A stretch of DNA of 23,965 nucleotides from Gp13-AA77 sp036521995 (GCA_036521995.1 DATDGR010000002.1:1-23965); one strand, 5' to 3'; counted from the first letter of the stretch, positions 1 through 8,095 are shown. The notes: generated by a model from the sequence alone, not told the origin. Translations and numbers: made by a program.

Positions 1-236
1 AACTCGGCGACCTGCTGTTTTCCATCAGCCAGCTTGCCCGGCATCTCGGCACCGATCCTGAGAGCTGCCTGCGCCGTGGCAATCGGAAGTTCCGCCGTAG
101 GTTTCGCGCTCTCGAGAGCGAATTCGCGCGGCGCGGCCGCAAATTGGCGGACTGCGACCTGGAAGAGCTCGAAGCCGTCTGGACCGCCGTCAAGCGCGAG
201 GAAAGCCGGAGCGTGTCCTCGTCCGCGGCCGAGTGA
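1..236 (+). CDS. mazG: MazG-family nucleoside triphosphate pyrophosphohydrolase, 3' end only
   Basis: This is the last 77 codons of a gene that begins outside the window; the frame runs from base 3 to a TGA at 234-236. MazG hydrolyses NTPs to NMP and pyrophosphate as a house-cleaning enzyme. The visible residues start with LGDLLFSISQLARHLG, followed by DPESCLRRGNRKFRRRF. This matches the C-terminal MazG helix, which carries the conserved GDLLF, the acidic metal-site region and the NxKFxxRF signature. A charged tail ends the protein. The next gene starts 3 bases after this stop, which suggests co-transcription. The catalytic N-terminal part is not visible, so intactness cannot be judged. Family assignment is confident. 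Confidence 0.88.
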   Translation, partial: LGDLLFSISQLARHLGTDPESCLRRGNRKFRRRFRALESEFARRGRKLADCDLEELEAVWTAVKREESRSVSSSAAE

Positions 237-239
237 CCC

Positions 240-1061
240 ATGCCAGGTGCCGTGCACGCTCCTTACGACATCAGACCCTGCCGCGGAATCGAGGAACTCG
301 AACACTGTGTCCGGCTGCAGAAGCAGATCTGGGGATACGCGGAAGGGGAAGTGTACCCGCTGAGGCTTTTTGTCAACCTGACGCATATTGGAGGACAGGT
401 GATCGGAGCCTTTACGCCCGGCGCCGATGGCCCACACCGCTCGCGCGGCGCATTTCGACTCGAGGACCGGCCTGGTGAGATGGTCGGTTTCGTGGCCGCG
501 ATGCCTGCCTGGCGTGACGGCAAGCGCTACCTGCACTCGTTGTCGCTCGGGGTGGTTCCGGGACACGAGAATCAGGGGCTCGGAAGGAGACTGAAACTGG
601 AACAGCGTAAGCTCGCGCTCGCGGCGGGAATCCGGTGGATCGAGTGGACCTTCGATCCTCTGCGCGCCAAGAACGCCTTCTTCAACATCGCGCGGCTGGG
701 CGCGATCTCGCGCCGGTACCAGCCGGATTACTACGGCTGTGTTCGCAGCCGCTTGCAGCAGGGTCTGCCGAGCGACCGCCTGGTGTGCGAATGGTGGCTA
801 CGCTCGGCGCGGGTGCGCTTCATGATCGCGAGCGGGACCGCTTCCAGGCGGCCGGGCCGGAAGGTTCAACCCGCCGTGGAGATCACGATTCCAGCCGATT
901 TCGGCTCCCTCGCCCGGCACGAGCCTGAGCGAGCACGGAGGCTGCAACGTTCTGTGCGGAGAAAATTCGAGCAATGTTTCCGCCGCGGCCTGGCGGTGAC
1001 CGGATTCGAGCGCGATGACAAGATCGGCCGCTATCTCCTGGAGCCTTTCCATGAGAATTGA
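240..1061 (+). CDS. GNAT-family N-acyltransferase (COG3375-like)
   Basis: A 273-residue cytosolic acyltransferase of the GNAT fold, resembling predicted acetyltransferases that often sit beside menC-type racemases. The acyl-CoA pyrophosphate loop is visible as the segment GHENQGLGRRLKLEQRKLAL (about residues 110-130). It is followed by the IEWTFDPLRAKNAFFNIARLG motif typical of this subfamily and an RYQPDYYG strand. The N-terminus has the IEELEHCVRLQKQIWG helix. The ATG lies 3 bases after the mazG stop. The 3' end overlaps menC by 11 bases, so the two are probably translationally coupled. In Geobacillus a GNAT next to a menC homologue succinylates D-amino acids for N-succinylamino acid racemase; the same role here is inference. 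The C-terminal 80 residues are basic and less conserved. Confidence 0.8.
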   Translation: MPGAVHAPYDIRPCRGIEELEHCVRLQKQIWGYAEGEVYPLRLFVNLTHIGGQVIGAFTPGADGPHRSRGAFRLEDRPGEMVGFVAAMPAWRDGKRYLHSLSLGVVPGHENQGLGRRLKLEQRKLALAAGIRWIEWTFDPLRAKNAFFNIARLGAISRRYQPDYYGCVRSRLQQGLPSDRLVCEWWLRSARVRFMIASGTASRRPGRKVQPAVEITIPADFGSLARHEPERARRLQRSVRRKFEQCFRRGLAVTGFERDDKIGRYLLEPFHEN

Positions 1062-2157
1062 CCGCATTGAGCTCCGCGAAGTTCGCCTGCCGCTGGTCCA
1101 TTTTTTTGAGACCAGCTTTGGCCGCACCACCACGCGGCGCATCGTGCTGGTTAGAGTGGAAGCCGAGGGGCTTACAGGGTGGGGCGAAGTCACCTCCGGC
1201 GAGCAGCCGCTCTACAACTACGAAACGCCGGAGACGGCCTGGCACATCCTGCGCGATTTCTTGGTTCCCGGGATGCTACACCGGGAACTAACCGGCCCTG
1301 CCGAGGTGCCGACCCGGTTCTCGCCCATCCGTGGGCACAACATGGCCAAGGCGGCGCTCGAAAATGCGCTCTGGGATATCGAGTCCCAGCGCGCCGGCCT
1401 GCCGCTGGCGAAGCTGATCGGCGGAGCCCTCCAGGAAATACCGTGCGGGGTCTCGATCGGCATCCAGAATTCGGTGGACGAGTTGCTCGACAAGATCGAG
1501 TGCGAGGTCAGCGCCGGCTACCAGCGCATCAAGCTGAAGGTGAAGCCGGGCTGGGACCTGGCGGTGCTCGAACGCGTCCGCAAGCGCTTCCCGCGAATTG
1601 TGCTCTCGGTGGACGCGAACTCGGCCTACACCCTTGCCGACCTCGATCACCTGAAGGACTTCGACCGCTTCTACTTGCTGATGATCGAGCAGCCGCTCCA
1701 CTGGAACGACATTCTCGACCACGCCCGCCTGCAGCGCGAGATCAAGACGGCCTTGTGCCTCGATGAGTCCATCCATGACGCCGATGATGCCCGTAAGGCG
1801 ATCGAAGCCGGAGCCTGCAAGATCATCAACATCAAGCTGGGCCGCGTCGGAGGTTTCACCTCGGCGAAGCAGGTGCACGACGTCTGCCGGGCCCGCAACA
1901 TTCCCGTGTGGTGCGGCGGCATGCTGGAATCGGGTATCGGCCGCGCCCACAACATCGCTCTGTCCACTCTGCCCGGGTTCACGCTGGCGGGAGACGTCTC
2001 GGCGAGCCGCCGCTACTGGAGTGAGGACATCATCGATCCCGAAGTCACGGTGAGCGCCTCCGGGACCATTCGAGTTCCGCAAGCACCTGGGTTGGGCTAT
2101 GCGCCTAATCTCGATCGCATCGAGAGCGCCTCTGTAAGGAAGGAGTCATTTGCCTAG
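1051..2157 (+). CDS. menC: o-succinylbenzoate synthase / N-succinylamino acid racemase (enolase superfamily)
   Basis: A 368-residue enolase-superfamily enzyme that either dehydrates SHCHC to o-succinylbenzoate in menaquinone synthesis or racemises N-succinylamino acids. Active-site residues are all present: the KLK motif at 161-163, metal ligands D188 (SVDAN), E213 (MIEQP) and D238 (LDES), and the opposing lysine K262 in NIKLGRVGG. The CGGMLESGIGR loop is also conserved. I chose the ATG at 1051 because GGAG sits 7 bases upstream and the protein then starts at the usual MRIDRIELREVRLP. The in-frame ATG at 1015 would add 12 unlikely residues. No other men gene is in the window and a GNAT precedes it, which favours racemase or dual activity. 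The family is certain; the substrate is not. Confidence 0.9.
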   Translation: MRIDRIELREVRLPLVHFFETSFGRTTTRRIVLVRVEAEGLTGWGEVTSGEQPLYNYETPETAWHILRDFLVPGMLHRELTGPAEVPTRFSPIRGHNMAKAALENALWDIESQRAGLPLAKLIGGALQEIPCGVSIGIQNSVDELLDKIECEVSAGYQRIKLKVKPGWDLAVLERVRKRFPRIVLSVDANSAYTLADLDHLKDFDRFYLLMIEQPLHWNDILDHARLQREIKTALCLDESIHDADDARKAIEAGACKIINIKLGRVGGFTSAKQVHDVCRARNIPVWCGGMLESGIGRAHNIALSTLPGFTLAGDVSASRRYWSEDIIDPEVTVSASGTIRVPQAPGLGYAPNLDRIESASVRKESFA

Positions 2158-3157
2158 CACGACCCCCATTCCGGTTGATCGCTCGGAAAGGCCGGGCTTG
2201 GGCAAACCAGCCGGCGGAATCGGTGAGCCTGCCGGGCGACCGCATCATCAACACGGGCATCGACACGGGCTGATGCACCTGCTGATGCTGGGGGGCACCT
2301 TCTTCTGGGCCTCGAACATTATCGCGGGCAAATTCGCACTGCGAAGTATGAGCGCCCTCGCCCTGGCGCAAGTCCGAGTGACGGGGGCCGCAGTTATCTT
2401 TGTGGTCGCGTTGGCTCTGTGGCGAAATCGGCCGCGACTTCAACTGAAAAAGGATTGGGGGTATCTGGTCATCACGGCGCTGTTCGGCATTACTCTCAAT
2501 CAGCTCCTCTTCATCGGCGGTATTGGTAAGACGTCGGCGGCACACGCCGGTTTGATCGTCGCACTCGGCCCGGTGATGGTCCTGATTCTTTCCTGCGCCA
2601 CACAGCTCGAAGCTTTGACGGCGCTCAAGTCCCTCGGCGCCGCGATCTCCCTGGCGGGCGTCGCGGTGCTCACCACGGGCAGGCCTCAGGTTGGCCATCC
2701 GTCCACGCTGGCAGGCGATCTGATCACGCTGATGGGCACCGCCGTCTTCGCATACTACACGATTCTGCTGAAGAAAGTGGCCACCCGCTACGACGCGCTC
2801 AGTTTGAATACCATCCTGTTCATTTTGGGCGCCGTCATGATGCTGCCTTTCTCGGTTCGCGACCTGCTGGGCACGCACTGGTCGGGGCTTCCGCCCCAGG
2901 CTTGGTGGGGGATCACCTTTCTCGTTACTTTGGGTTCGGTGGTTGCTTATCTCATCTACGCCTTTGCGCTCACCGAGCTCACGGCCACGCGCGTGGCCGC
3001 CTTCAATTACCTCCAGCCCGTCATCGCAGCCGTCCTCGGGGTGTGGCTGCTCTCCGAGACTTTGACGGTGCATGTGGTGATGGGTGGAGTCCTGATTCTG
3101 CTGGGTGTTTATCTGACGGAGCGCGAAGGGACGGGAGTGACCCGCGGCCGAGCTTGA
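2150..3157 (+). CDS. EamA/DMT-superfamily transporter
   Basis: A 335-residue inner-membrane permease of the drug/metabolite transporter family, with two EamA repeats (about residues 43-175 and 190-325) and about ten hydrophobic helices. The first helix carries GGTFFWASNIIAGKFAL, and the C-terminal repeat ends AFNYLQPVIAAVLGVWLLSE, both typical of EamA proteins. The likely start is a TTG at 2150 preceded by AAGGAAGGAG and overlapping the menC stop by 8 bases. It adds a 41-residue polar, His-rich N-terminus. The ATG at 2273 just before the first helix is an alternative, but it lacks a good ribosome-binding site. Such exporters commonly move amino acids or metabolites, and its place after GNAT-menC suggests an amino-acid-related substrate (inference). 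Confidence 0.88.
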   Translation: MPSTTPIPVDRSERPGLGKPAGGIGEPAGRPHHQHGHRHGLMHLLMLGGTFFWASNIIAGKFALRSMSALALAQVRVTGAAVIFVVALALWRNRPRLQLKKDWGYLVITALFGITLNQLLFIGGIGKTSAAHAGLIVALGPVMVLILSCATQLEALTALKSLGAAISLAGVAVLTTGRPQVGHPSTLAGDLITLMGTAVFAYYTILLKKVATRYDALSLNTILFILGAVMMLPFSVRDLLGTHWSGLPPQAWWGITFLVTLGSVVAYLIYAFALTELTATRVAAFNYLQPVIAAVLGVWLLSETLTVHVVMGGVLILLGVYLTEREGTGVTRGRA

Positions 3158-3214
3158 AGGAGCCTATTGAAGCGCACGGCCCGCTTGTGGCGCTGTGCTT
3201 CAGGGGCCTGAAAC

Positions 3215-4288
3215 ATGGCTGATTCTCTCCAAATCCAGCGAATTGCCTTCATTCCCGGTGACGGCATCGGTATCGAAGTGACCGCCGAGGCCATCAAGGC
3301 GCTCGAAGCTCTCATCAAGAGCCATAAGCTACCGATTGATTACAATGTGTTTGACTGGGGTGCGGAGAAGTATCTGCGCGACGGCGTGAGCCTGCCCGAA
3401 GGCTCTCTGGAGATGTTCCGGCGCGACTACCAGGCGATCTTTATCGGCGCGCTCGGCGATCCGCGCGTTCCTTCCAACCGGCACGCCGCGGACATTCTGC
3501 TCGGCATACGCTTCAATCTCGATCTCTATGTCAACCAGCGGCCTGTGAAGCTCCTCGACGCGCGGCTCTGTCCCCTCAAGAATCGGGCCGAACGCGAGGT
3601 GAACTTCGTGATCTTCCGCGAAAACACGGAGGGGCTCTACGTGGGCATGGGAGGCGTGTTCAAAAAGAACTCTCCGGACGAGGTGGCCGTGCAGGAGGAT
3701 ATGAACACCCGCAAAGGCGTGGAACGGATCCTGGTTTATGCCTTCGAGTACGCGCGCCGGCACGGCCTGAAGAAGGTCTGCATGAGCGATAAGGCCAACG
3801 CCCTCACTTTCGGTCACGGCCTTTGGCAGCGGGCTTTCGCCGAGGTAGGCCAGCGCTATCCCGAGATCGAATCGCGCCACCTCTACGTGGACACGCTGAC
3901 CCTGGAGCTGGTCCGCGACCCCGGCCAATTTGAGGTGATCGTCACCTGCAACATGTTCGGCGACATCCTGAGCGACCTCGGAGCGGCGCTCCAGGGCGGA
4001 CTCGGCCTCGCGCCTTCAGCCAACGTTCATCCAGGTCGGGTCTCGATGTTCGAAACCGTCCACGGCTCGGCGCCGAACATCGCCGGCCGGAACCTGGCGA
4101 ATCCCATGGCGGCGGTACTCACCGTCGGCATGATGCTGGACCAACTTGGCCACGCGGAAGCCGGGGCCCGCACCGAAGAGGTGGTGCGCGAGGCGATCCG
4201 CGACGAGGTTACCACGCCGGATCTGGGCGGATTGGGGGGAAGGTTCGGCACGCGCGAAGTCGGCGATTGGATTACCGCCCGGCTTTAG
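3215..4288 (+). CDS. Isocitrate/isopropylmalate/tartrate dehydrogenase family protein
   Basis: A 357-residue NAD(P)-dependent beta-decarboxylating dehydrogenase. Visible landmarks are FIPGDGIG at 12-19, the substrate-arginine set R99, R109 and R135, RENTEGLYVG at 135-144, the catalytic K193 (SDKANAL), and metal ligands D226, D250 and D254 (FGDILSD). The nucleotide loop is HGSAPNIAGRNLANP at 283-297. LeuB has Asp where N288 stands, and the LeuB substrate-side Glu aligns with A91 or A92 in the run HAADILLGIR. So the protein is unlikely to be a standard LeuB and looks closer to tartrate/malate dehydrogenase-type members. It lies 57 bases after the DMT gene on the same strand. No leuC, leuD or leuA is visible. 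The family is certain; the substrate is unknown. Confidence 0.85.
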   Translation: MADSLQIQRIAFIPGDGIGIEVTAEAIKALEALIKSHKLPIDYNVFDWGAEKYLRDGVSLPEGSLEMFRRDYQAIFIGALGDPRVPSNRHAADILLGIRFNLDLYVNQRPVKLLDARLCPLKNRAEREVNFVIFRENTEGLYVGMGGVFKKNSPDEVAVQEDMNTRKGVERILVYAFEYARRHGLKKVCMSDKANALTFGHGLWQRAFAEVGQRYPEIESRHLYVDTLTLELVRDPGQFEVIVTCNMFGDILSDLGAALQGGLGLAPSANVHPGRVSMFETVHGSAPNIAGRNLANPMAAVLTVGMMLDQLGHAEAGARTEEVVREAIRDEVTTPDLGGLGGRFGTREVGDWITARL

Positions 4289-4327
4289 CACGCAACCTGA
4301 GTCCGATGACAGAACTGCACGGACAAG

Positions 4328-5032
4328 CTATCGATAGAAACCCCCAGCTCTCGGCCGGCGCGGCTCGAATGCGAGGGCCAGCAACATCCCGGTGACGAAT
4401 CCGCCCACGTGCGCCCACCAGGCCACGCCGCCGCCGCGCGTGGCGTTCTCGATGGCGAGCATCTGGTAGCCCTGCAGAAACTGGATCAGGAACCAGTAGC
4501 CCAGAACCAGCACGGCCGGCAGCTCAAAGGTCCAGAAGATGAGCGGAAAGATCGTGATCTTGATCCAGGCGCGAGGAGAGCTCACGAAGTATGCGCCCAG
4601 GACCCCGGCGATCGCGCCGCTCGCGCCGATGCTGGGCACGCGCGAGCCGGCATTAAGGTAGATGTGAAGCAGCGCCCCGGCCAGGCCGCTCGCGAAATAG
4701 AGAAGCAGAAAAGTGAAGTGGCCGAAGCGGTCTTCCACGGTCCGCCCGAAAACATAAAGAAACAGCATATTACCGAGCAAGTGTAGCCAGCCGCCATGCA
4801 AGAACATGGAAGCGAAGATCGGAACCAGAAAGCCCGCTGCAGTCAGGGTCTCGAGACCGCTGACCGTCGTGTATCGCGCTGGAACAATACCGTACAGAAA
4901 GATGAGACGATCGACCTGGCCGTCCAGCGAAAGCTCCAGCCAGAAGACATAAAGATTTGCGGCGATCAGGACCAGGGTTGAAAACCAGAAGGTCGTGCGG
5001 CGAACATTGTCATCGAGGGGGAGCGGCACCAT
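4328..5032 (-). CDS. Rhomboid-family intramembrane serine protease
   Basis: A 234-residue polytopic membrane protein that cleaves transmembrane substrates within the bilayer. The catalytic serine is S138 in GASGAIAGVLGAY, and the catalytic histidine is H208 in AHVGGFVTG. The conserved HLLGNMLFLYVFG (84-96) precedes them, and six hydrophobic segments are visible. The first helix starts at about residue 14, after a short polar N-terminus, as in compact bacterial rhomboids. The length is normal and all motifs are intact. The gene is convergent with the dehydrogenase, with 39 bases between the stops. Its ATG has no strong ribosome-binding site. Substrate unknown. Confidence 0.92.
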   Translation of the reverse strand: MVPLPLDDNVRRTTFWFSTLVLIAANLYVFWLELSLDGQVDRLIFLYGIVPARYTTVSGLETLTAAGFLVPIFASMFLHGGWLHLLGNMLFLYVFGRTVEDRFGHFTFLLLYFASGLAGALLHIYLNAGSRVPSIGASGAIAGVLGAYFVSSPRAWIKITIFPLIFWTFELPAVLVLGYWFLIQFLQGYQMLAIENATRGGGVAWWAHVGGFVTGMLLALAFEPRRPRAGGFYR

Positions 5033-5106
5033 GCTCGGAGCATTTTAGCGTGTCCGGGACAGATTCGCTGAGAAAGAGCGCGGGGAAAGACAGCAGCCAA
5101 ATTAAC

Positions 5107-5178
5107 GAGGTGGGGGAGCGCCCACCAACCACCTGGCCGGAGGAGAACAGGTGGTTCGGCGGACTTCTCCCCTACCTC
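5107..5178. repeat. Nested-hairpin repeat, copy 1
   Basis: The outer arms are GAGGTGGGGGAG (5107-5118) and CTCCCCTACCTC (5167-5178), complementary except for one G:T pair. Inside lies a perfect 9-base stem, AACCACCTG (5127-5135) with CAGGTGGTT (5148-5156), around a 12-base loop containing GCCGGAGGAG. It shares the 17-base core CCACCTGGCCGGAGGAG and the same architecture with copy 2, about 140 bases downstream. Confidence 0.75.
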
Positions 5179-5246
5179 GGGCAGGCAAATTCTGATGCCC
5201 GCCAAGCTCGAGAGTTAGACCGCAACGCAAATCCCTTGCAAGCGAG

Positions 5247-5314
5247 AGGCAGGGGATGTCCCTCGCCCACCTGGCCGGAGGAGTTACAAGTGGGCGGGGG
5301 GCTCTCCCCTGCCT
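5247..5314. repeat. Nested-hairpin repeat, copy 2
   Basis: The outer arms AGGCAGGGGA (5247-5256) and TCCCCTGCCT (5305-5314) are perfectly complementary. The inner stem is CGCCCAC (5264-5270) with GTGGGCG (5290-5296), extendable past one mismatch. The core CCACCTGGCCGGAGGAG (5267-5283) is identical to copy 1. Outer and inner stem sequences differ from copy 1 while pairing is kept. Confidence 0.75.
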
Positions 5315-5474
5315 AACCCGAAGCAGACGAATTGATCGCCTGCCAACTCAAGAGGACGTCGCCGACCCAATGGAGAGCGGAAAACCCGCGCAGGCAAGAC
5401 CAACCTTGTTTCCCGACCTCCATTGCGCCGACTCGGTCCCTCTCTAGCAGCAAAACATCGTGACGTTCGGACGT

Positions 5475-5840
5475 TCAAGACGCCGAATCGCCAAAGATCA
5501 GCACTTCACTCTTACCCGCGAACCGAATCTCGACAATCTTCTGCGAGCCGTCGCTTTCGGTTGAGTAAAGCACCGAATCGTTGTCGTACTTCGTGGTCCG
5601 ATCCACCCACTTCGCTTGAGTGGAGGCCACGGTTTCCTTACCCTTTACGAAGTTGACCGTCGGGTCCCCACTCTCGGCAGACCAAGTCACCTTGTAGCTT
5701 CCCGCCGGAACCAAGGTACCATTCACGGATGCATCATGTTTGACGGTGATGTTGCGTTGATCTTTGGCGAAAGCCGAGGCCGCAGCCAGCACGACCACCG
5801 CAATCACCGGAGCGAAACGAGTCAAAGACCGAAGGTTCAT
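5475..5840 (-). CDS. Small secreted hypothetical protein
   Basis: A 121-residue exported protein. It has a clear Sec signal peptide (MNLRSLTRF, a hydrophobic run, then ASAFA before KDQ), so the mature form is about 97 residues. The mature part includes SVNGTLVPAGSYKVTW, a motif I associate with small exported acidobacterial proteins of unknown function, followed by short beta-prone segments ending KSEVLIFGDSAS. The ATG is preceded on its strand by AAGGAGG and a second AAGGAG, an unusually strong and doubled ribosome-binding region. It stands alone, with long noncoding stretches on both sides. No enzyme motif is visible. Real gene very likely; function unknown. Confidence 0.8.
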   Translation of the reverse strand: MNLRSLTRFAPVIAVVVLAAASAFAKDQRNITVKHDASVNGTLVPAGSYKVTWSAESGDPTVNFVKGKETVASTQAKWVDRTTKYDNDSVLYSTESDGSQKIVEIRFAGKSEVLIFGDSAS

Positions 5841-6621
5841 ACTCCTTGCCCTCCTTTCGAGGTTTCAAGCTGGCCTCCTCCGGTAGGCCCTTGGGTAAGC
5901 TTCAGGAAATGCCTGCGTCCATCGAGTCGAAATCAAAATCTCCTGCTTGCATTTCCGCAACCGACACGACTAAAATCGCTTGGGGTCGAACACAAAAAGG
6001 CCTCCCCTTGCGGGGCTCTCCCTCTTGCGCACCGGATCGCCGTTGCCCTCAGGCCGCTAACCGTCGGCAGCGGTGATCCGCTCGACCCCGTGATTCGATC
6101 CACACTTTAGACGCCGCAGAAGCCGCTTCGGTTATCCATCTTGGGTCTACGCGCCCGAAAACCGCGAACCCCATCCCCGTCGACCCCGTGACACTTCAGT
6201 TGCACCGGGTAATACGTACCATGCCGTTGAAGTGTTCCCAGAACTTCGCTTTTCGCTGCGACTTTCATTGGGAGCCAGACCGCCCCTCTGGCCGCCCGAT
6301 CGGGCCGCAAAGCCGTAAACCAGCGCAACTTCCCTGCCACTTCACGGGCACACACCCAAGTCCCTGTGGCGCAGAGGAATCCGCATGGGCCGAAAGATAA
6401 GCGCGCTCGGGTGAACTGTCCGCTTCCGGCACACGGTGTCCAAGGCCGAACAAAGGACCGTCATTGACAGAAGATTTTCTTGGGCGGATAGGGGCTCTGA
6501 CCGGCGATTTCCGAGGCCACGCGAGACCTGCTGGCCTAAGCCCATCATGTTACGGAAAGGCCTCAAGGACGCTTAAATCGCTCCGAGAGGGTGCTCCGAA
6601 GACCGTGTCTGCGGGACGGCG
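5841..6621. other. Long intergenic stretch, mostly without recognisable content
   Basis: These 780 bases separate two minus-strand genes. The short reading frames here lack convincing start sites or family signatures. Two weak items are listed separately: a hairpin followed by CTTTTT on the minus strand near 5998-6020, and a possible decayed PilZ-like segment on the minus strand at 6107-6250. Nothing resembling a tRNA or known riboswitch was seen. Confidence 0.5.
5998..6020 (-). terminator. Possible Rho-independent terminator (minus strand)
   Basis: Read on the minus strand, GCCCC GCAA GGGGAGGC can fold into a 5-pair stem with one bulged A, immediately followed by CTTTTTG. It lies far (about 600 bases) downstream of the BON lipoprotein gene and upstream of the secreted-protein gene. 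The stem is short, so this is tentative. Confidence 0.3.
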
Positions 6622-7680
6622 TTACTGACTCAAGGTGACGGTGAGGGGCGCTTTGAGGGTAAAGTCGATCTTGGCTTCGGAGGGCACCTTGACCTGGCCG
6701 CGTTTGCTCGCTGCCTCGACGCCGGTGCCTGAGGCGGCGCCGACGCCGGCGCCAATCGCTGCTCCTTTGCCCCCGCCCGCGATCGCTCCGATCAGGCCAC
6801 CGAGCACCGAGCCTCCGCCGACGGTCTCGGCGGTGCGCCGGCCCCGTGAGGTGCCGTTCTGAACGTACTCACTGCTCTGAACGTTAGACGGCGAGCCGTT
6901 GACCGTGAGGGAGTGAAGCTCGAGTGCCAGTTGAGCGCTCCCCTCAAACCGTCCCGAGCTCTTTGCCGTCACCAGGCGCACGGTGGCGGTGGAATCCGGT
7001 GGGATCACCACCTGACTCCCCACCACCACCGGCGCTGCCACCGTGGCTGCAAATTCCTGGCCGGGCTGACTGGTGGTGGAGTCGACGGCATCGATCATGC
7101 GTACGGTAACGACCGTTCCCGCCGGAATCGTAGCTGTGACGGGCGGTGGCGGAGCCGCTGGCGCCGCGGGCGGCGGGGCTTGGTCGATCACCGGGGCCGG
7201 CCCGGGAGGGGCGCTCGGGGCTGTGGCCGGCGCTGCCGAACTGTCCTGTCCTGGGCTAGCTAAGGAGGCTACTTCTGGGGCGGCATGCTTCTTCTTTCTA
7301 GGTACCTTCGCAGGCCGCGGCGCAGGTTCGGCGGGGCTCGCAGCCTGCTCCGGCTGAGCGGCCGCAACGGCTGGCAGGGCGCTCCCTACCACCAACTGGT
7401 CGACGACCTGCTTCACGCCGCTTTCCTGGTTGGCAAAACGCTCCACGGCTGCCTTCTCCAGGTCCGTATCCACCGACCCCGCCAACGTCACGACCCCATT
7501 CTGAGTGCTGACCCGGATGTCGTGTGTCTTGAGAACGGGATCGCCAAAGAGCTTGGCCTGGAGGTCTGAGGTTATGGTCTGGTCGTTCGCAGCCGGCGGT
7601 TTCTTCAGAAAGTTGCACCCTGCCACCGTTAGCGTTAGCACGGCCACCAGAGGTCCTGTGCGCCATTTCGATCCGTTCAT
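6622..7680 (-). CDS. BON-domain, glycine-zipper outer-envelope lipoprotein
   Basis: A 352-residue predicted lipoprotein. It begins with a signal peptide and a lipobox VAGC (Cys22). A BON domain follows at about residues 33-98 (QTITSDLQAKLFGDP ... VVTLAGSVDTDLEKAAVERFA ... VKQVVDQLVV), a fold known for phospholipid or envelope contacts. Next come a Pro/Ala linker (about 100-182) with a basic RKKKH patch, a beta-rich module starting IPAGTVVTVRMIDAVDS (185-270), and a glycine zipper (288-318). The end is KVPSEAKIDFTLKAPLTVTL. I chose the ATG at 7680 because GGAGG lies 4 bases upstream and it places the lipobox correctly; a longer frame to 7791 has no signal peptide. A close paralogue is at 15480-16364. 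Envelope role inferred. Confidence 0.85.
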   Translation of the reverse strand: MNGSKWRTGPLVAVLTLTVAGCNFLKKPPAANDQTITSDLQAKLFGDPVLKTHDIRVSTQNGVVTLAGSVDTDLEKAAVERFANQESGVKQVVDQLVVGSALPAVAAAQPEQAASPAEPAPRPAKVPRKKKHAAPEVASLASPGQDSSAAPATAPSAPPGPAPVIDQAPPPAAPAAPPPPVTATIPAGTVVTVRMIDAVDSTTSQPGQEFAATVAAPVVVGSQVVIPPDSTATVRLVTAKSSGRFEGSAQLALELHSLTVNGSPSNVQSSEYVQNGTSRGRRTAETVGGGSVLGGLIGAIAGGGKGAAIGAGVGAASGTGVEAASKRGQVKVPSEAKIDFTLKAPLTVTLSQ

Positions 7681-7992
7681 CAGTCCTCCGGGGCCGCCGC
7701 GACTGCCTAACGAGCCCTGCAAGCCAAAAAACGTTGGATTCCCGAGCCCATGGCCAGGATGTCCGCGGTCCCGCTCCTGCCCATACACCAAAATGCGGAA
7801 GCCCCATCTTTGACCCTAATTTGAGCTAAAATGAGCCGTTTTTGGCTCTGCAAGGGACGTTGTAGTCCGATTCTTGAAGCTAAACCCCCCTGTATCAACA
7901 TCTTGCTGGGTTAATCCTGCAATCCTGTTAAGTCGTTCCCTGTCAATAAGATGCTGGGTTCGCCCGGGGTCCCTGTCAAACTTGTGTTGATT
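7681..7992. other. Noncoding stretch with short direct repeats
   Basis: I see no gene here. TCCCTGTCAA occurs twice, 33 bases apart (7937 and 7970). GCTGGGTT also occurs twice, each copy next to one arm of the inverted pair CATCTT/AAGATG (7899-7960). A small GAGCC/GGCTC hairpin with a T-rich loop lies near 7836-7851. The promoter of the BON lipoprotein should lie in this stretch, but no convincing -35/-10 pair was found. Confidence 0.4.
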
Positions 7993-8095
7993 CTAAAGGA
8001 CCTCTTGGCTTCGATCGTACTTTTTTCGATGTCGATCAGCCTCGCCGGCCTCATCGCGGACCCGGGAGGCGGACCCCGCCGGAGCCTTAACTCGC

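Noticed and set aside
2105..3073. 322-codon minus-strand frame opposite the DMT transporter
   Set aside because: The sequence is a low-complexity Gln/Arg/Asp/Glu shadow of a membrane protein gene; no motif and no ribosome-binding site.
3215..4288. Naming the dehydrogenase leuB or icd
   Set aside because: Key substrate and cofactor positions differ from LeuB, and it has no leu neighbours, so a specific gene symbol is not justified.
5616..6110. 164-codon plus-strand frame over the secreted-protein gene and the following gap
   Set aside because: It is antisense to a gene with a clear signal peptide and strong ribosome-binding site, and the remainder lacks any recognisable sequence.
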